This document shows, one piece after another, positions 1 through 9,726 of a DNA stretch of 60,562 nt (the first letter of the stretch is position 1; the number at the start of each line of letters is the position of its first letter). The notes under the pieces are model-generated. The model was given only the letters and a program-made list of their open reading frames with translations, did no database searches and had not been told where the DNA came from. The DNA is from Acidimicrobiia bacterium (lineage in GTDB: Bacteria > Actinomycetota > Acidimicrobiia > Spongiisociales > UBA4744). A program made the translations under genes and the position numbers. The stretch is taken from contig JAOTUY010000012.1 of NCBI GenBank assembly GCA_029863625.1, positions 1 to 60,562 on the forward strand, read 5' to 3'.

Positions 1-6
1 TATCCC

Positions 7-1197
7 ATGGCGAAGGCGAAGTTTGAGCGGACGAAGCCGCATGTGAATGTTGGGACGATGGGTCATATTGATCATGGGAAGACGACGTTGACGGCGGCGA
101 TTACGAAGGTTTTGCATGATGCGAATGCTTCGGTGGCGTTTACGTCGTTTGATGAGATTGATAAGGCGCCGGAGGAGCGTGAGCGGGGGATCACGATTCA
201 GATTGCTCATGTTGAGTATGAGACGGATGCTCGTCATTACGCGCATGTGGATATGCCGGGGCATGCGGATTACATCAAGAACATGATTACGGGTGCGGCG
301 CAGATTGATGGGGCGATTTTGGTGGTGTCGGCGGCGGATGGTCCGATGCCGCAGACGCGGGAGCATGTGTTGTTGGCTCGTCAGGTTGGGGTGCCGTATA
401 TCGTGGTGTATTTGAATAAGACCGATCAGGTTGATGATCCTGAGTTGTTGGATTTGGTTGAGTTGGAGGTTCGGGATTTGTTGACGGAGTATGAGTTCCC
501 GGGGGATGACATTCCGGTGGTGCGGGGTTCGGCGTTGGCGGCGTTGTCGGGTGATGATCCGGTGGCGGTTGCGTCGATTATGGAGTTGATGACGGCGGTT
601 GATGAGTATGTGCCGACGCCGGAGCGTCCGTTGGATCGTCCGTTTCAGATGCCGATTGAGGATGTGTTTTCGATTACGGGTCGGGGGACGGTGGTTACGG
701 GTCGGGTGGAGCAGGGGGTTGTCAAGGTTGGTGAAGAGGTTGAGATTGTGGGGATTCGTCCGACTCGTAAGACGGTGGCTACTGGGGTTGAGATGTTCCG
801 CAAGTTGTTGGATGAGGGTCGGGCGGGGGACAATGTTGGGGTGTTGTTGCGGGGGGTTGGGAAGGATGATGTTGAGCGTGGTCAGGTGTTGGCGAAGCCT
901 GGTTCGATTACTCCCCATACTGATTTTGAGGCGCAGGTGTATGTGTTGACTCGGGAGGAGGGTGGTCGTCATAACCCGTTTTTCCCGGGGTATCGCCCGC
1001 AGTTTTATTTCCGGACGACGGATGTGACGGGTTCGGTGACGTTACCGGAGGGTACTGAGATGGTGATGCCGGGTGATAACACGTCGTTGACGGTTGAGTT
1101 GATTACCACCATCGCGATGGATGAGGGTCAGAAGTTCGCGATTCGTGAGGGTGGCCGGACGGTTGGAGCCGGAACCGTCACCAAAATATTGAAATAG
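7..1197 (+). CDS. tuf: Elongation factor Tu
   Basis: Cytoplasmic GTPase that delivers aminoacyl-tRNA to the ribosomal A site. The 396 residues are the normal EF-Tu length. The G1 P-loop GHIDHGKT is at residues 19-26, DMPGHADY at about 81-88, and NKTD at about 136-139; domains 2 and 3 follow and appear complete. The ATG opens the window, so the ribosome binding site lies outside it. The gene stands alone before the S10 operon. Codon usage is odd: nearly all third positions are G or T and Leu is mostly TTG, while neighbours prefer C-ending codons. Only the last roughly 60-80 bases look like the rest of the window. Confidence 0.98.
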   Translation: MAKAKFERTKPHVNVGTMGHIDHGKTTLTAAITKVLHDANASVAFTSFDEIDKAPEERERGITIQIAHVEYETDARHYAHVDMPGHADYIKNMITGAAQIDGAILVVSAADGPMPQTREHVLLARQVGVPYIVVYLNKTDQVDDPELLDLVELEVRDLLTEYEFPGDDIPVVRGSALAALSGDDPVAVASIMELMTAVDEYVPTPERPLDRPFQMPIEDVFSITGRGTVVTGRVEQGVVKVGEEVEIVGIRPTRKTVATGVEMFRKLLDEGRAGDNVGVLLRGVGKDDVERGQVLAKPGSITPHTDFEAQVYVLTREEGGRHNPFFPGYRPQFYFRTTDVTGSVTLPEGTEMVMPGDNTSLTVELITTIAMDEGQKFAIREGGRTVGAGTVTKILK

Positions 1198-1212
1198 GTC
1201 CCGCCGCCGGGC

Positions 1213-1300
1213 GGGACGTGCTGCGTACTGCGAACAACGTATTGCGTAGTCGGGATACGAAGTACGAAGTAGATACGTGAGCGAGCAAAGCGAGCGAACA
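1213..1300. repeat. Intergenic low-complexity repeat, type A (TACGAAGTAC-like)
   Basis: Imperfect iterations of short TACGAAGTAC/GCGTACTGCG-like words end in an AGCGAGCAAAGCGAGCG stretch just before rpsJ. The same word family recurs before rplB and adk and after rplQ and the DUF1295 gene. No better open reading frame or RNA is seen here. Confidence 0.7.
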
Positions 1301-1302
1301 AG

Positions 1303-1617
1303 ATGGCAGACCAAGGACAGAAAATCCGCATCAGGCTCAAGGCCTACGACCACGAAGTGGTCGACGAGTCGGCGCGGAAGATCGCCGAGACGGTTGTGCG
1401 CACACAAGCGAAGATCAAGGGCCCTGTGCCACTTCCGACGGAGATCCACCGCTATTGCGTGATACGTTCGCCGCATGTCGACAAAGATTCCCGCGAGCAC
1501 TTCGAGATTCGTATTCACAAGCGACTGATCGACATACTCGAGCCGACCCCCAAGACGGTTGACTCGCTCATGCGTCTCGATCTTCCGGCCGGGGTAGAAG
1601 TGGAGATCAAGCTGTGA
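1303..1617 (+). CDS. rpsJ: 30S ribosomal protein S10
   Basis: S10 of the 30S head, 104 residues, normal length. The conserved [12 protein letters not shown] start, the [19 protein letters not shown] region and the [20 protein letters not shown] segment are all present. It is the first gene of the S10 operon here, separated from tuf by a repeat-filled gap. The ATG at 1303 lacks a strong Shine-Dalgarno sequence; the bases upstream belong to the repeat. It overlaps rplC by 4 bp (GTGA), which implies translational coupling. Confidence 0.97.
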   Translation: MADQGQKIRIRLKAYDHEVVDESARKIAETVVRTQAKIKGPVPLPTEIHRYCVIRSPHVDKDSREHFEIRIHKRLIDILEPTPKTVDSLMRLDLPAGVEVEIKL

Positions 1618-2252
1618 AGGCGATTCTCGGCGAGAAGCTCGGCATGACTCAGGTATTCGATAAAGACGCCAGGGCCATCCCGGTGACGGTCATCAAGGCC
1701 GGTCCATGCTTCGTAACACAGATCAAACGAGCTGAGGTGGATGGCTACTCGGCGATCCAGATCTCCTTCAGGGAGTTGCCGGCTCGCAAGGTAAACAAGC
1801 CGATGGCCGGCCACTATGCGGCAGCCGGCGTCGCTCCGAGCCGCCACCTGGTAGAGATCCGGGTCGACAATCCGGACGAATACAAGGTCGGTCAAGAGAT
1901 CAACGTTGCCGACGTTCTCGTCAAAGGTGGGAAGGCTGATGTTGCCGGTATCTCCAAGGGGAAGGGATTCCAGGGCGTCATGAAGCGCCACAACTTCTCC
2001 GGACAAGGAGCCAGCCATGGCGTCCACAAGGTGCACCGGGCACCCGGCTCGATTGGCGCTTGCGCGACCCCGGCGCGGGTCTTCAAAGGCAAGAAGATGC
2101 CGGGCCGGATGGGCGGAGAACGGGTCACCACCCTCAACGTGGAGATCGTCGATGTCGACGCCGAACGTGGGATCTTGATGCTGGGGGGATCCGTCCCCGG
2201 GCCGTCGGGTTCGGTTGTATTGGTGCGAGAGGCGGTGAAGGCCAATGTCTGA
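1614..2252 (+). CDS. rplC: 50S ribosomal protein L3
   Basis: L3 of the large subunit, 212 residues, binding near the 3' end of 23S rRNA. The N-terminal [12 protein letters not shown] and the central [20 protein letters not shown] loop, which reaches toward the peptidyl transferase centre, are diagnostic. It starts with GTG inside the rpsJ stop and overlaps rplD by 8 bp, so it belongs to the S10 operon. Confidence 0.97.
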   Translation: MKAILGEKLGMTQVFDKDARAIPVTVIKAGPCFVTQIKRAEVDGYSAIQISFRELPARKVNKPMAGHYAAAGVAPSRHLVEIRVDNPDEYKVGQEINVADVLVKGGKADVAGISKGKGFQGVMKRHNFSGQGASHGVHKVHRAPGSIGACATPARVFKGKKMPGRMGGERVTTLNVEIVDVDAERGILMLGGSVPGPSGSVVLVREAVKANV

Positions 2253-2997
2253 AGCACCGCAAGCCGCCCTGTTCGCCAGCGACGGCACACCCAAAGGCGA
2301 GGTCAAGCTGGATCCGGCCGTCTTCGGGGTGGAGCCGAACATTCCGGTCATGCATCAGGTCATAACCGCTCAGCTGGCAGCTGCCCGCTCCGGGACGGCC
2401 AGCACCAAGACCCGGAGTGAGGTTCGGGGTGGAGGCCGTAAACCGTGGCGCCAGAAAGGCCTGGGCCGGGCGCGGCAGGGTTCGATTCGTTCTCCCCAGT
2501 GGGTGGGCGGCGGCGTTGTGTTCGGACCACATCCGCGTGACTACGGTCAAAGGACCCCGAAGAAGATGAAGAAGCTTGCTCTGCGTGGTGCGCTCTCTGC
2601 AAGAGCGGCAGAAAACAGCATCAAGGTCGTGGAGACACTCGATTGGACCGAGCCCAAGACGAAGACCGCTCAGGCGTTGCTCGAAGCTATCGGTGCCAGC
2701 CGCAAAGCGTTGATCGTGCTCGGACCCACGAACCGCGTTGCCGAGCGCTCGTTCCGCAATCTTCCGCAAGTAGCCATCACTCGCTCGGGGCAGCTCTCTG
2801 CGTACGACGTGCTCTGGGCAGACACAGTTTTGTTCACAACCGACACCCTCGGTTCGGTAGCCGCGGGCTCGTACGACGTATCGGACAAGGACTTCGTGAT
2901 GGAATCGGCTGCCGACGCACCCGATTCCGTGGCCAGTTCCCAGTCGCCAGTTTCCGGTTCTGACGACGACTTTGAAGAGGAAGGGGAGAAGTCATGA
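2245..2997 (+). CDS. rplD: 50S ribosomal protein L4 with acidic C-terminal extension
   Basis: L4 lines the peptide exit tunnel and in some bacteria represses its own operon. The globular domain and the tunnel loop ([20 protein letters not shown], about residues 52-71) are typical. The protein is 250 residues against the usual 200-220. The extra C-terminal roughly 25 residues are Ser/Asp/Glu-rich and low complexity (ending [11 protein letters not shown]). Bases about 2930-2960, coding the start of that tail, resemble the CCAGTTTCC intergenic repeat seen near 47.07 kb, so the tail may come from repeat insertion. It overlaps rplW by 4 bp. Confidence 0.95.
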   Translation: MSEAPQAALFASDGTPKGEVKLDPAVFGVEPNIPVMHQVITAQLAAARSGTASTKTRSEVRGGGRKPWRQKGLGRARQGSIRSPQWVGGGVVFGPHPRDYGQRTPKKMKKLALRGALSARAAENSIKVVETLDWTEPKTKTAQALLEAIGASRKALIVLGPTNRVAERSFRNLPQVAITRSGQLSAYDVLWADTVLFTTDTLGSVAAGSYDVSDKDFVMESAADAPDSVASSQSPVSGSDDDFEEEGEKS

Positions 2998-3281
2998 AGG
3001 ACCCACGTGACGTCATCCTGGCTCCGGTCGTTTCGGAGAAGTCCTATGACCTCATCGAGGACTTGAACACCTATACGTTCGTCGTAGATCGGCGAGCCAA
3101 CAAGACGGAGATCCGACAGGCCGTCTCGCGGGTCTTCGATGTGGACGTCTTGAATGTGAACACGATGAACCGCAAGGGCAAGCAAAAGCGAACCGGATGG
3201 GTCGTCGGCAGACGCAGCGACACCAAGCGGGCCTTCGTCACCCTGGCTCCCGGTAACACGATCGACATATTTGGTGTATGA
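2994..3281 (+). CDS. rplW: 50S ribosomal protein L23
   Basis: L23, 95 residues, sits at the tunnel exit and docks trigger factor and SRP. Typical segments are [17 protein letters not shown] at the N terminus and [15 protein letters not shown] in the conserved loop. The ATG overlaps the rplD stop (ATGA). It is followed by a 135-bp gap of type A repeat before rplB, an unusual break in this operon. Confidence 0.97.
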   Translation: MKDPRDVILAPVVSEKSYDLIEDLNTYTFVVDRRANKTEIRQAVSRVFDVDVLNVNTMNRKGKQKRTGWVVGRRSDTKRAFVTLAPGNTIDIFGV

Positions 3282-3317
3282 GATGGATATGCAGGTAGTA
3301 AAGCGCAATGGTCTGAG

Positions 3318-3412
3318 AGGTACTTCGTACTGCGTACTGCGTACTTCGAGGTACGAGGTACGAGGTACGGGATACGAAGTACACAGCCGAGCGCAGCGAA
3401 GCGAGCGAGGCT
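3318..3412. repeat. Intergenic low-complexity repeat, type A, inside the S10 operon
   Basis: Tandem degenerate units built on CGAGGTACGAGGTACG and TTCGTACTGCGTACT run into an AGCGCAGCGAAGCGAGCGAG tract that ends 4 bases before the rplB start. It is the same family as at 1213, 12467 and 16997. It separates rplW from rplB, genes that normally sit a few bases apart. Confidence 0.75.
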
Positions 3413-3416
3413 GATC

Positions 3417-4250
3417 ATGGCTGTAAGGAAACTCAAACCGACGTCGCCCGGCCGGCGGTTTCAGACTGTCTCCGATTACTCGGAAATCACGAAGAAGAAG
3501 CCCGAGAAGAGTTTGATCGATAAGAAGAGCTCTTCGGGTGGCCGCAATGTGCACGGTCGTATTACGTCCCGGCATCGGGGCGGTGGCCACAAGCAACGCT
3601 ATCGAATCGTCGATTTCCGGCGTATCAAGGATGGTATTCCCGCCAAAGTGGCTGCGATTGAATACGACCCAAATCGGAATGCGCGTCTCGCCCTTCTGCA
3701 CTACGCCGACGGCGAAAAGGCCTACATCCTGGCTCCGCTCGGAATCAAGCCGGGAGCCATTCTGGAGTCCGGTTCCGGTGCTGAAATTCGACCAGGCAAC
3801 GCTCTTCCCCTGCGGAACATCCCGGCCGGCACGACGGTCCACGCCATCGAGATGCGCCCGGGTGGTGGTGCCAAGATGGCTCGTTCGGCCGGAGCCGCTG
3901 TGCAACTCATGGGTAAAGAAGGAAACAAGGCATTGCTTCGCTTGCCCTCCGGGGAGATGCGCAACGTTGAGCTCGACTGCCGGGCAACGGTAGGCGAGGT
4001 GGGCAATCCAGAGTCCGAATTGGTAACAACTGGGAAGGCGGGACGCTCCCGGTGGAAGGGCGTGCGTCCTCAGACCAGGGGCGTGGCGATGAACCCTGTT
4101 GACCATCCGCTCGGCGGAGGAGAGGGCAAATCGTCCGGTGGTCGTCACCCGGTTAGCCCTTGGGGAAAACCGGAAGGCAGGACCAGAAAAAAGAACAAGG
4201 CCAGCGACAAAGATATTGTGCGCCGGCGATCGAAGAAGGGTCGGAGGTAG
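3417..4250 (+). CDS. rplB: 50S ribosomal protein L2
   Basis: L2, 277 residues, normal length, needed for subunit association and peptidyl transfer. Features include [22 protein letters not shown] near residues 42-63 and the C-terminal [16 protein letters not shown] motif holding the conserved functional histidine. The start ATG comes directly after the repeat tract, and the upstream GCGAGGCTGATC offers only a weak GAGG Shine-Dalgarno. rpsS follows after 3 bp. Confidence 0.98.
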   Translation: MAVRKLKPTSPGRRFQTVSDYSEITKKKPEKSLIDKKSSSGGRNVHGRITSRHRGGGHKQRYRIVDFRRIKDGIPAKVAAIEYDPNRNARLALLHYADGEKAYILAPLGIKPGAILESGSGAEIRPGNALPLRNIPAGTTVHAIEMRPGGGAKMARSAGAAVQLMGKEGNKALLRLPSGEMRNVELDCRATVGEVGNPESELVTTGKAGRSRWKGVRPQTRGVAMNPVDHPLGGGEGKSSGGRHPVSPWGKPEGRTRKKNKASDKDIVRRRSKKGRR

Positions 4251-4253
4251 CCG

Positions 4254-4538
4254 ATGGCTCGGAGTTTGAAAAAGGGACCCTTCATCGACGATCATCTCAT
4301 CAAGAAGGTCGATGCACTCAACAGTAAGGGCGAGAAGCGGGTCATCAAGACCTGGAGTAGACGGTCAACGGTTATTCCCGAGATGGTCGGGCATACGATC
4401 GCAGTGCACGACGGCCGCAAGCACGTCCCCGTGTACATCACAGAATCAATGGTCGGTCACAAGCTCGGTGAGTTTGCCCCGACGAGGACCTTCCGCGGAC
4501 ACGCGGGAGCAAGAGATAAGGCAGCGAGGCGAGGATGA
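4254..4538 (+). CDS. rpsS: 30S ribosomal protein S19
   Basis: S19 of the 30S head, 94 residues. Diagnostic stretches are [35 protein letters not shown] and [16 protein letters not shown]. It lies 3 bp after rplB and overlaps rplV by 4 bp (ATGA), consistent with a single S10 transcript. Confidence 0.97.
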   Translation: MARSLKKGPFIDDHLIKKVDALNSKGEKRVIKTWSRRSTVIPEMVGHTIAVHDGRKHVPVYITESMVGHKLGEFAPTRTFRGHAGARDKAARRG

Positions 4539-4876
4539 AGGTTCGCGCGCACGCAAAACACATTCGACAGTCGCCGTACAAGGTTCGGCGGGTGCTCGAC
4601 CTGGTGCGGGGTCTCCCCGTCGAGGAAGCACGCCACGTGCTGGCCTTCACCGATCGCCGGGCTGCAGATCCCGTTCGCAAGGTACTGAATTCGGCCGTGG
4701 CCAACGCTGAGCACAATTATGCGCTCGACTCCGACGAGTTGGTCGTGGCCGAGGCGTATGCCGATGAGGGTCCCACCCTCAAGCGATGGCGGCCCCGGGC
4801 TCGGGGCCGGGCGACCCGGATTCGTAAACGAACCAGCCACATCACCATTGTGGTATCCGAGGAGAGTGAGGCGTAA
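4535..4876 (+). CDS. rplV: 50S ribosomal protein L22
   Basis: L22, 113 residues, has a long beta-hairpin lining the exit tunnel. Visible signatures are [19 protein letters not shown] at the N terminus and the hairpin/C-terminal [20 protein letters not shown]. It overlaps rpsS and shares one base with rpsC, so it is tightly coupled in the operon. Confidence 0.97.
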   Translation: MKVRAHAKHIRQSPYKVRRVLDLVRGLPVEEARHVLAFTDRRAADPVRKVLNSAVANAEHNYALDSDELVVAEAYADEGPTLKRWRPRARGRATRIRKRTSHITIVVSEESEA

Positions 4877-6099
4877 TGGGCCAGAAAGTAAACCCTTACG
4901 TGTTCCGCCTCGGGGTGGTCACGGACTGGAAGTCACGTTGGTACAGCGACAAGGAATACACGGAGCTCGTCAATGAGGATTGGCAGATCCGCGACTATCT
5001 GCAGGGTGAGCTGACTCGCGGTGCTGTGTCCCGAATTGAGATCGAGCGGACCAGGGACAAGGTGGTTGTCGAGATTCACACCGCCCGGCCGGGGGTTGTT
5101 ATCGGCCGCAAAGGGTCCGAGGCGGACCGGTTACGGGCTGGTTTGGAGAAACTCAGCGGTCGGCACGTCAAGCTCAATATCATCGAGGTGCGCGACCCCG
5201 AGACCGATGCCCAACTGCTAGCCCGAGGGATCGCCGATCAGCTCGAAAACCGTGTCTCGTTCCGTCGAGCCATGAAACGGGCAGTAGCCACGGCTATGAA
5301 GGCTGGAGCGTTGGGCGTTCGGGTCGAGTCCAATGGCCGCCTGGGCGGTTCCGACATGGGTCGTCGCGAGTGGTACCGCGAAGGTCGGGTTCCGTTGCAC
5401 ACGATTAGGGCCGACATTGATTTCGGAACGGCCACCGCCCGAACCACTGTGGGTGCTATCGGCATCAAAGTGTGGGTCTACAAGGGTGATCTGGTCACGT
5501 CCCTGACGGCGACCCGCGAGAAGGTCGCCGCAGAGGCCGCTCTGGCGTCCGGTGGTCCCGGCCGTGTAGCGCCGGCTAGATCCAGGGCCGAGCAGGCCGC
5601 GGGTATCGGCCGTGGTTCAAAGGTCATTGAAGCCGGCGGCGGTAAGCGACTCATCGAAGCAGGCGGGGGCAAGCGGGACGGTAGGCGGTTGATCGAGGCC
5701 GGCGGCGGCAAGCGAATCGCCCCCGACCAGGCGAAGAGCGACTACAAGGATGAGGTCGAAACCGTTGAGATCGACGAACAAGCCGGACCCGATGCTGATG
5801 TGAAAGACGTCGATGAGATCGTCGATGTAGTGGCGCCCGATTCGGCTCCAACCGAAGCTGTGGTTGAGCAGTTGGTCCCTGAGGTTATCGAGAAGGCGGT
5901 TGACGATGGTGCGACAGAAGTCGCCGTTGCGGCGCTTGATTTCGAACCTGATTCGGGTCCTACCGAAGCGGTGGTCGAGTCGCCGGACCTCGAGGTTATC
6001 GCGCCGGCAGTTGATGCTGCCGCAACCGAGGCTGCCGGCGAAGCGGCGGCTGAGGACGGTCGCTCTGAGCTTCCGGATGGCAAAGATGGTGACGCCTGA
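4876..6099 (+). CDS. rpsC: 30S ribosomal protein S3 with long repetitive C-terminal tail
   Basis: S3 lies at the mRNA entry site. Residues 1 to about 210 are a normal S3: [12 protein letters not shown], a KH domain with [14 protein letters not shown], and the C domain ending near [12 protein letters not shown]. The protein continues to 407 residues, where most S3 proteins stop at 210-280. The extra part has three copies of IEAGGGKR (about residues 249-281), then an acidic Asp/Glu/Val/Ala tail with an imperfect duplication of a roughly 30-residue unit containing PTEAVVE. The tail stays in frame and runs to the rplP overlap, so it is coding. Confidence 0.96.
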   Translation: MGQKVNPYVFRLGVVTDWKSRWYSDKEYTELVNEDWQIRDYLQGELTRGAVSRIEIERTRDKVVVEIHTARPGVVIGRKGSEADRLRAGLEKLSGRHVKLNIIEVRDPETDAQLLARGIADQLENRVSFRRAMKRAVATAMKAGALGVRVESNGRLGGSDMGRREWYREGRVPLHTIRADIDFGTATARTTVGAIGIKVWVYKGDLVTSLTATREKVAAEAALASGGPGRVAPARSRAEQAAGIGRGSKVIEAGGGKRLIEAGGGKRDGRRLIEAGGGKRIAPDQAKSDYKDEVETVEIDEQAGPDADVKDVDEIVDVVAPDSAPTEAVVEQLVPEVIEKAVDDGATEVAVAALDFEPDSGPTEAVVESPDLEVIAPAVDAAATEAAGEAAAEDGRSELPDGKDGDA

Positions 6100-6512
6100 T
6101 GTTGATGCCTAAGCGGACCAAGTATCGGAAGATGCACCGCGGCCGCCGCCGTGGCAACGCTAAGGGCGGCACCAGGGTCTCGTTCGGCGAGTACGGGATC
6201 AAGGCACTCGAGGAAGCCTGGATCACGGCCCGTCAGATCGAGTCCGCCCGTGTGGCCATCACCAGGACCGTCAAGCGGGGTGGGAAGGTTTGGATAACCA
6301 TATTCCCCGACAAACCGGTCACCCAGAAGCCGGCCGAGACCCGGATGGGGTCCGGCAAAGGGAACCCGGAGTTCTGGGTGGCGGTGGTCAAACCAGGTCG
6401 GGTGCTCTTCGAGCTGTCCGGGGTACCTGAAGACCTGGCCCGCGAGGCTATGCGTCGCGCCGGTCACAAGCTGCCAATCAAGACCAAGTTCGTGATGCGG
6501 GAGGACACGTGA
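6099..6512 (+). CDS. rplP: 50S ribosomal protein L16
   Basis: L16, 137 residues, helps position the A-site t[22 protein letters not shown] and [19 protein letters not shown] are diagnostic. The ATG at 6099, sharing a base with the rpsC stop, gives the standard MLMPKR start. It overlaps rpmC by 4 bp. Confidence 0.97.
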   Translation: MLMPKRTKYRKMHRGRRRGNAKGGTRVSFGEYGIKALEEAWITARQIESARVAITRTVKRGGKVWITIFPDKPVTQKPAETRMGSGKGNPEFWVAVVKPGRVLFELSGVPEDLAREAMRRAGHKLPIKTKFVMREDT

Positions 6513-6742
6513 AAGCCATCGACCTGCGTGAGCTCACGACGCAAGAACTGCAGGAGCGATTTGAGGAATCCAAAGAGGAACTCTTCAACTTGCGTTTCCA
6601 GCTCGCCACGAACCAGTTGGACAACACTGCCCGCCTCACGGAGGTACGCAGAGACATAGCCCGGCTCGCCACGGTCATCCGGGAGCAAGAACTCGAGGCT
6701 TGGGCTGCGCAACAGCAGACCACGGCAAAGGAAGGTATGTGA
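6509..6742 (+). CDS. rpmC: 50S ribosomal protein L29
   Basis: L29, 77 residues, a small two-helix protein at the tunnel exit. The [20 protein letters not shown] start and [17 protein letters not shown] core are typical. It starts with GTG overlapping the rplP stop and shares one base with rpsQ. Confidence 0.95.
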   Translation: MKAIDLRELTTQELQERFEESKEELFNLRFQLATNQLDNTARLTEVRRDIARLATVIREQELEAWAAQQQTTAKEGM

Positions 6743-7002
6743 TGGTCGAGGAGCGTGCCACACGCAAGACGAGAGTCGGCGTGGTGGTTTCCGACGCCCG
6801 TGACAAGACGATCACCGTCGAGATCACGCAGTCGATTCGTCACCCGCGATACGACAAAGTCGTACGAAGCAGGAAGCAATTCCACGTCCATGACGAAGCC
6901 AACGATGCCAAGCTCGGCGACACCGTTCGGATCGTTGAAACGCGGCCGCTTTCCAAGACGAAGCGCTGGCGAGTCGCTGAAGTTGTGGAGCGTGCTCGAT
7001 GA
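6742..7002 (+). CDS. rpsQ: 30S ribosomal protein S17
   Basis: S17, 86 residues, an OB-fold protein of the 30S body. [39 protein letters not shown] and [13 protein letters not shown] are family hallmarks. The ATG at 6742 overlaps the rpmC stop and gives the usual length; an upstream in-frame ATG at 6700 would add 14 unneeded residues. Confidence 0.96.
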   Translation: MVEERATRKTRVGVVVSDARDKTITVEITQSIRHPRYDKVVRSRKQFHVHDEANDAKLGDTVRIVETRPLSKTKRWRVAEVVERAR

Positions 7003-7367
7003 TTCAGCAGGAGTCGCGGCTCAAGGTCGCCGACAACAGTGGCGCCCGTGAACTGCTGTGTATCCGCGTGTTGGGTGGTTCTCGCCGACGCTACGCCGGT
7101 TTGGGCGATATCATCGTCGGCACAGTAAAGGACGCCATCCCCGGCGGCACCGTCAAGCGCGGTGAAGTCGTGAAGGCTGTCGTGGTGAGGACTTCCAAAG
7201 AGTACCGGCGCCAGGACGGCACTTACATCCGATTCGATGACAACGCTTGCGTGATCATCGACCAGAATCAACAGCCGCGCGGCACTCGCATCTTTGGTCC
7301 GGTGGCTCGAGAACTGCGAGACAAGAAGTTCATGAGGATTGTCTCGCTTGCCCCGGAGGTCATCTGA
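6999..7367 (+). CDS. rplN: 50S ribosomal protein L14
   Basis: L14, 122 residues, forms intersubunit bridge contacts. [19 protein letters not shown] and the C-terminal [20 protein letters not shown] are diagnostic. It overlaps rpsQ by 4 bp and shares one base with rplX. Confidence 0.98.
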   Translation: MIQQESRLKVADNSGARELLCIRVLGGSRRRYAGLGDIIVGTVKDAIPGGTVKRGEVVKAVVVRTSKEYRRQDGTYIRFDDNACVIIDQNQQPRGTRIFGPVARELRDKKFMRIVSLAPEVI

Positions 7368-7672
7368 TGCGGTTGCGCGAAGGCGACAAAGTCAAGGTCA
7401 TCACCGGCAAGGATGCCGGGAAAGAGTCGCGCGTGGTGCGGGTCATGCCGAAGACGGGCAAGTTGATCGTCGAAGGTGTGAACACCGCCAAGAAGCACCA
7501 GGCCCCTCGTGGCCAGACCATGCAGGGCGGGATCATCGACAAGGACATGCCGATCAACTCGTCCAACGTGATGATTATCTGCTCAGACTGTGGTCCCACC
7601 CGGGTTGGCCACCGCGTTGACGCCGATGGCGTCAAGCACCGCACGTGCGTGAAGTGCGGAGGTGACCTGTGA
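7367..7672 (+). CDS. rplX: 50S ribosomal protein L24, zinc-ribbon form
   Basis: L24, 101 residues, an assembly initiator with a KOW motif ([19 protein letters not shown]). The C-terminal part carries two CxxC pairs, CSDC and CVKC, the metal-binding arrangement of Cys-containing L24 variants. The ATG at 7367 shares a base with the rplN stop. An upstream start at 7247 lies inside rplN and is rejected. It overlaps rplE by 4 bp. Confidence 0.95.
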   Translation: MRLREGDKVKVITGKDAGKESRVVRVMPKTGKLIVEGVNTAKKHQAPRGQTMQGGIIDKDMPINSSNVMIICSDCGPTRVGHRVDADGVKHRTCVKCGGDL

Positions 7673-8226
7673 TCCCTCGTCTCAAGGAGAGGTATAACAC
7701 CGAAGTGGCTCCCGCGCTCAAGGAGGGGCTGAGCCTCGACAATGCAATGCAAATACCCCGCCTGGACAAAATCGTGGTGAACATGGGGATTGGCGAGGGG
7801 ATCTCCGAGCCGAAACAGATCGAAGCGGCCATGGAAGAGCTGGCCATCATCACCGGTCAGAAACCACGCCTGAATCGATCCAGGAAGTCGATCGCCAATT
7901 TCAAACTGCGGCAGGGCAACCCCGTCGGTGTGTCGGTGACGATGAGGGGTGACCGCATGTGGGAGTTTTTCGATCGCCTCGTGGCGGTAGCGATACCCCG
8001 CGTCCGTGACTTCCGCGGTCTCAATCCGAAATCGTTCGACGGTCGTGGCAACTACAGCTTCGGTGTTACCGAACAGTTGATTTTCCCGGAGATCGATTAC
8101 GACAAGGTCACCGCGGTGCGGGGGATGGACATCACCATCTGCACGACGGCCGACTCCGACGAGCAGGCCAAGGCGTTGCTCGAGGCGTTCGGGTTTCCGT
8201 TCCGCAGAACTGAAACCAGGGCTTGA
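7669..8226 (+). CDS. rplE: 50S ribosomal protein L5
   Basis: L5, 185 residues, binds 5S rRNA and contacts P-site t[38 protein letters not shown] and [20 protein letters not shown] are family signatures. The GTG start overlaps rplX by 4 bp. It is followed after 13 bp by the zinc-type S14 gene. Confidence 0.98.
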   Translation: MIPRLKERYNTEVAPALKEGLSLDNAMQIPRLDKIVVNMGIGEGISEPKQIEAAMEELAIITGQKPRLNRSRKSIANFKLRQGNPVGVSVTMRGDRMWEFFDRLVAVAIPRVRDFRGLNPKSFDGRGNYSFGVTEQLIFPEIDYDKVTAVRGMDITICTTADSDEQAKALLEAFGFPFRRTETRA

Positions 8227-8239
8227 AACGAGGGTTGGT

Positions 8240-8425
8240 ATGGCAAAGAAGAGTCTGATTGCGAAGTCAAAACGGAAGCCCAAGTTCCAGGTACGCGCCT
8301 ATAACCGCTGCAAGCGCTGCGGTCGGCCGCGTGCCTACATTAGGAAGTTCGGCATGTGCCGCATCTGCGTGAGGGAGCTGGCGTCTCGTGGTGAGCTTCC
8401 CGGGGTCAGAAAGGCGTCCTGGTAA
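8240..8425 (+). CDS. rpsZ: 30S ribosomal protein S14, zinc-binding (type Z)
   Basis: Short S14 of 61 residues with a zinc finger: C24, C27, C40 and C43 in [36 protein letters not shown] is the typical start. It is the zinc-dependent paralogue rather than the roughly 100-residue Cys-free form. It shares one base with rpsH. Confidence 0.97.
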   Translation: MAKKSLIAKSKRKPKFQVRAYNRCKRCGRPRAYIRKFGMCRICVRELASRGELPGVRKASW

Positions 8426-8820
8426 TGAACACTGATCCCATCGCGGACATGTTGACGAGAATTCGCAACGGCAACCAGGCCGTCAAGCACACCGTCTCGA
8501 TGCCTTCATCCAAGGTCAAAGCAGAGGTCGCCAAGATCCTTGCCGCAGAAGGTTTCATCGAGGGTTTCGAGGTCAAGCCAAAAGGCCCCGCCAACGAGCT
8601 GACGGTCAAGATGAAGTACGCACCTGGACGGACCCGGGTCATCCAGGGTATCCGCCGGGTGTCGTCGCCGGGTCACCGCGTATACCGCGGGGCTTCGGAC
8701 CTACCGCGCTCTCAGGGCGGACTCGGCGTCATTGTCGTGTCTACGTCACAGGGCCTGTTGCCCGACCGGGAAGCCCGGCGGCGCCGCCTTGGTGGCGAGA
8801 TCATCTGCGAGGTGTGGTGA
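8425..8820 (+). CDS. rpsH: 30S ribosomal protein S8
   Basis: S8, 131 residues, binds the central domain of 16S rRNA and in several bacteria represses the spc operon. DPIADMLTRIRNGNQA and the C-terminal GLGVIVVSTSQGLLPDREAR (STSQG here for the more common STS.G) are recognisable. It ends 1 bp before the rplF start. Confidence 0.97.
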   Translation: MNTDPIADMLTRIRNGNQAVKHTVSMPSSKVKAEVAKILAAEGFIEGFEVKPKGPANELTVKMKYAPGRTRVIQGIRRVSSPGHRVYRGASDLPRSQGGLGVIVVSTSQGLLPDREARRRRLGGEIICEVW

Positions 8821-8821
8821 C

Positions 8822-9367
8822 ATGAGCCGAATTGGCAAGAGTCCAGTTCCGATCGCGTCCGGTGTCGACGTCAAAGTGGCCGGGCAGGGCGTAACAGTCA
8901 AAGGCCCCAAGGGCACCCTCGAGCGCACTTTCCACGAGCGAGTAACGGTCGTGGTTGAAGACGGTGAAGCTCGAGTGCAGCCCAACGACGAGGACCGCCA
9001 GACTCGTGCTCTGCACGGCTTGTCACGAGCCCTGCTGGCCAATATGGTCGAAGGCGTTTCACAGGGCTTCAGCAAGGAACTGAGCATTGTCGGCGTCGGC
9101 TATCGGGCGACGCTGAAAGGTGAGAAGGACCTCGAGCTTCTGGTTGGATTCAGCCATCCGATCGACATTGCAGCGCCCGACGGAATCACATTCGAAGTTC
9201 CCGATCAGACTCGCATCATCGTGAGCGGCATCGACAAAGAGCTGGTCGGTCAGGTCGCAGCAAATATCAGAAAAGTTCGCCCACCCGAGCCATACAAGGG
9301 TAAAGGGATTCGATATGTGGACGAACACGTACGGCGTAAGGCAGGAAAGGCAGGGGTGGCCAGATGA
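8822..9367 (+). CDS. rplF: 50S ribosomal protein L6
   Basis: L6, 181 residues, has two related alpha/beta domains near the factor-binding site. [17 protein letters not shown] and the C-terminal [20 protein letters not shown] are diagnostic. The ATG at 8822 gives the family start; an upstream start at 8732 lies within rpsH. It overlaps rplR by 4 bp. Confidence 0.97.
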   Translation: MSRIGKSPVPIASGVDVKVAGQGVTVKGPKGTLERTFHERVTVVVEDGEARVQPNDEDRQTRALHGLSRALLANMVEGVSQGFSKELSIVGVGYRATLKGEKDLELLVGFSHPIDIAAPDGITFEVPDQTRIIVSGIDKELVGQVAANIRKVRPPEPYKGKGIRYVDEHVRRKAGKAGVAR

Positions 9368-9717
9368 AGGGGTCACGCACACAAGCCCGGCGTCGCAGGC
9401 ACGCCCGGGTTCGCAAGAAGCTGTACGGAACTCAGGCTCGTCCCCGTTTGGCGGTGTTCCGCAGCAACCGGTACATCTCTGCCCAGATTATCGACGACGA
9501 CGCCGGCCGCACCTTGGCTGCCGCTTCATCACAGGAAGCGGCAATGCGCAGCAAGACCTTGTCGGTCGCTACGGCAACGGAGGTTGGAAAGCTGCTCGGT
9601 GAAAGAGCTGCGGCGGCGGGAGTCTCTGAAGTGGTATTCGATAGGGGCGGATACCCGTTCCACGGCCGGGTCAAGGCGCTGGCGGAGTCGGCCCGCGAAT
9701 CCGGTCTGAAGTTTTAG
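9364..9717 (+). CDS. rplR: 50S ribosomal protein L18
   Basis: L18, 117 residues, binds 5S rRNA with L5 and L25. The basic N terminus [20 protein letters not shown] and the C-terminal [20 protein letters not shown] are typical. It starts in the rplF stop (ATGA) and is 9 bp from rpsE. Confidence 0.97.
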   Translation: MKGSRTQARRRRHARVRKKLYGTQARPRLAVFRSNRYISAQIIDDDAGRTLAAASSQEAAMRSKTLSVATATEVGKLLGERAAAAGVSEVVFDRGGYPFHGRVKALAESARESGLKF

Positions 9718-9726
9718 GAGTTGACG

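Noticed and set aside
1042..1518. Minus-strand open frame across tuf, the spacer and rpsJ
   Set aside because: Shadow of real genes; its Tyr/Arg/Ser-rich part is the translated type A repeat and it matches no family.
1213..3412. CRISPR array
   Set aside because: The repeats are short, degenerate and lack regular unique spacers, and no cas genes are present.
2670..4295. 541-codon minus-strand open frame across rplD-rplB
   Set aside because: It is antisense to four conserved ribosomal genes and runs through the repeat; no domain is recognisable.
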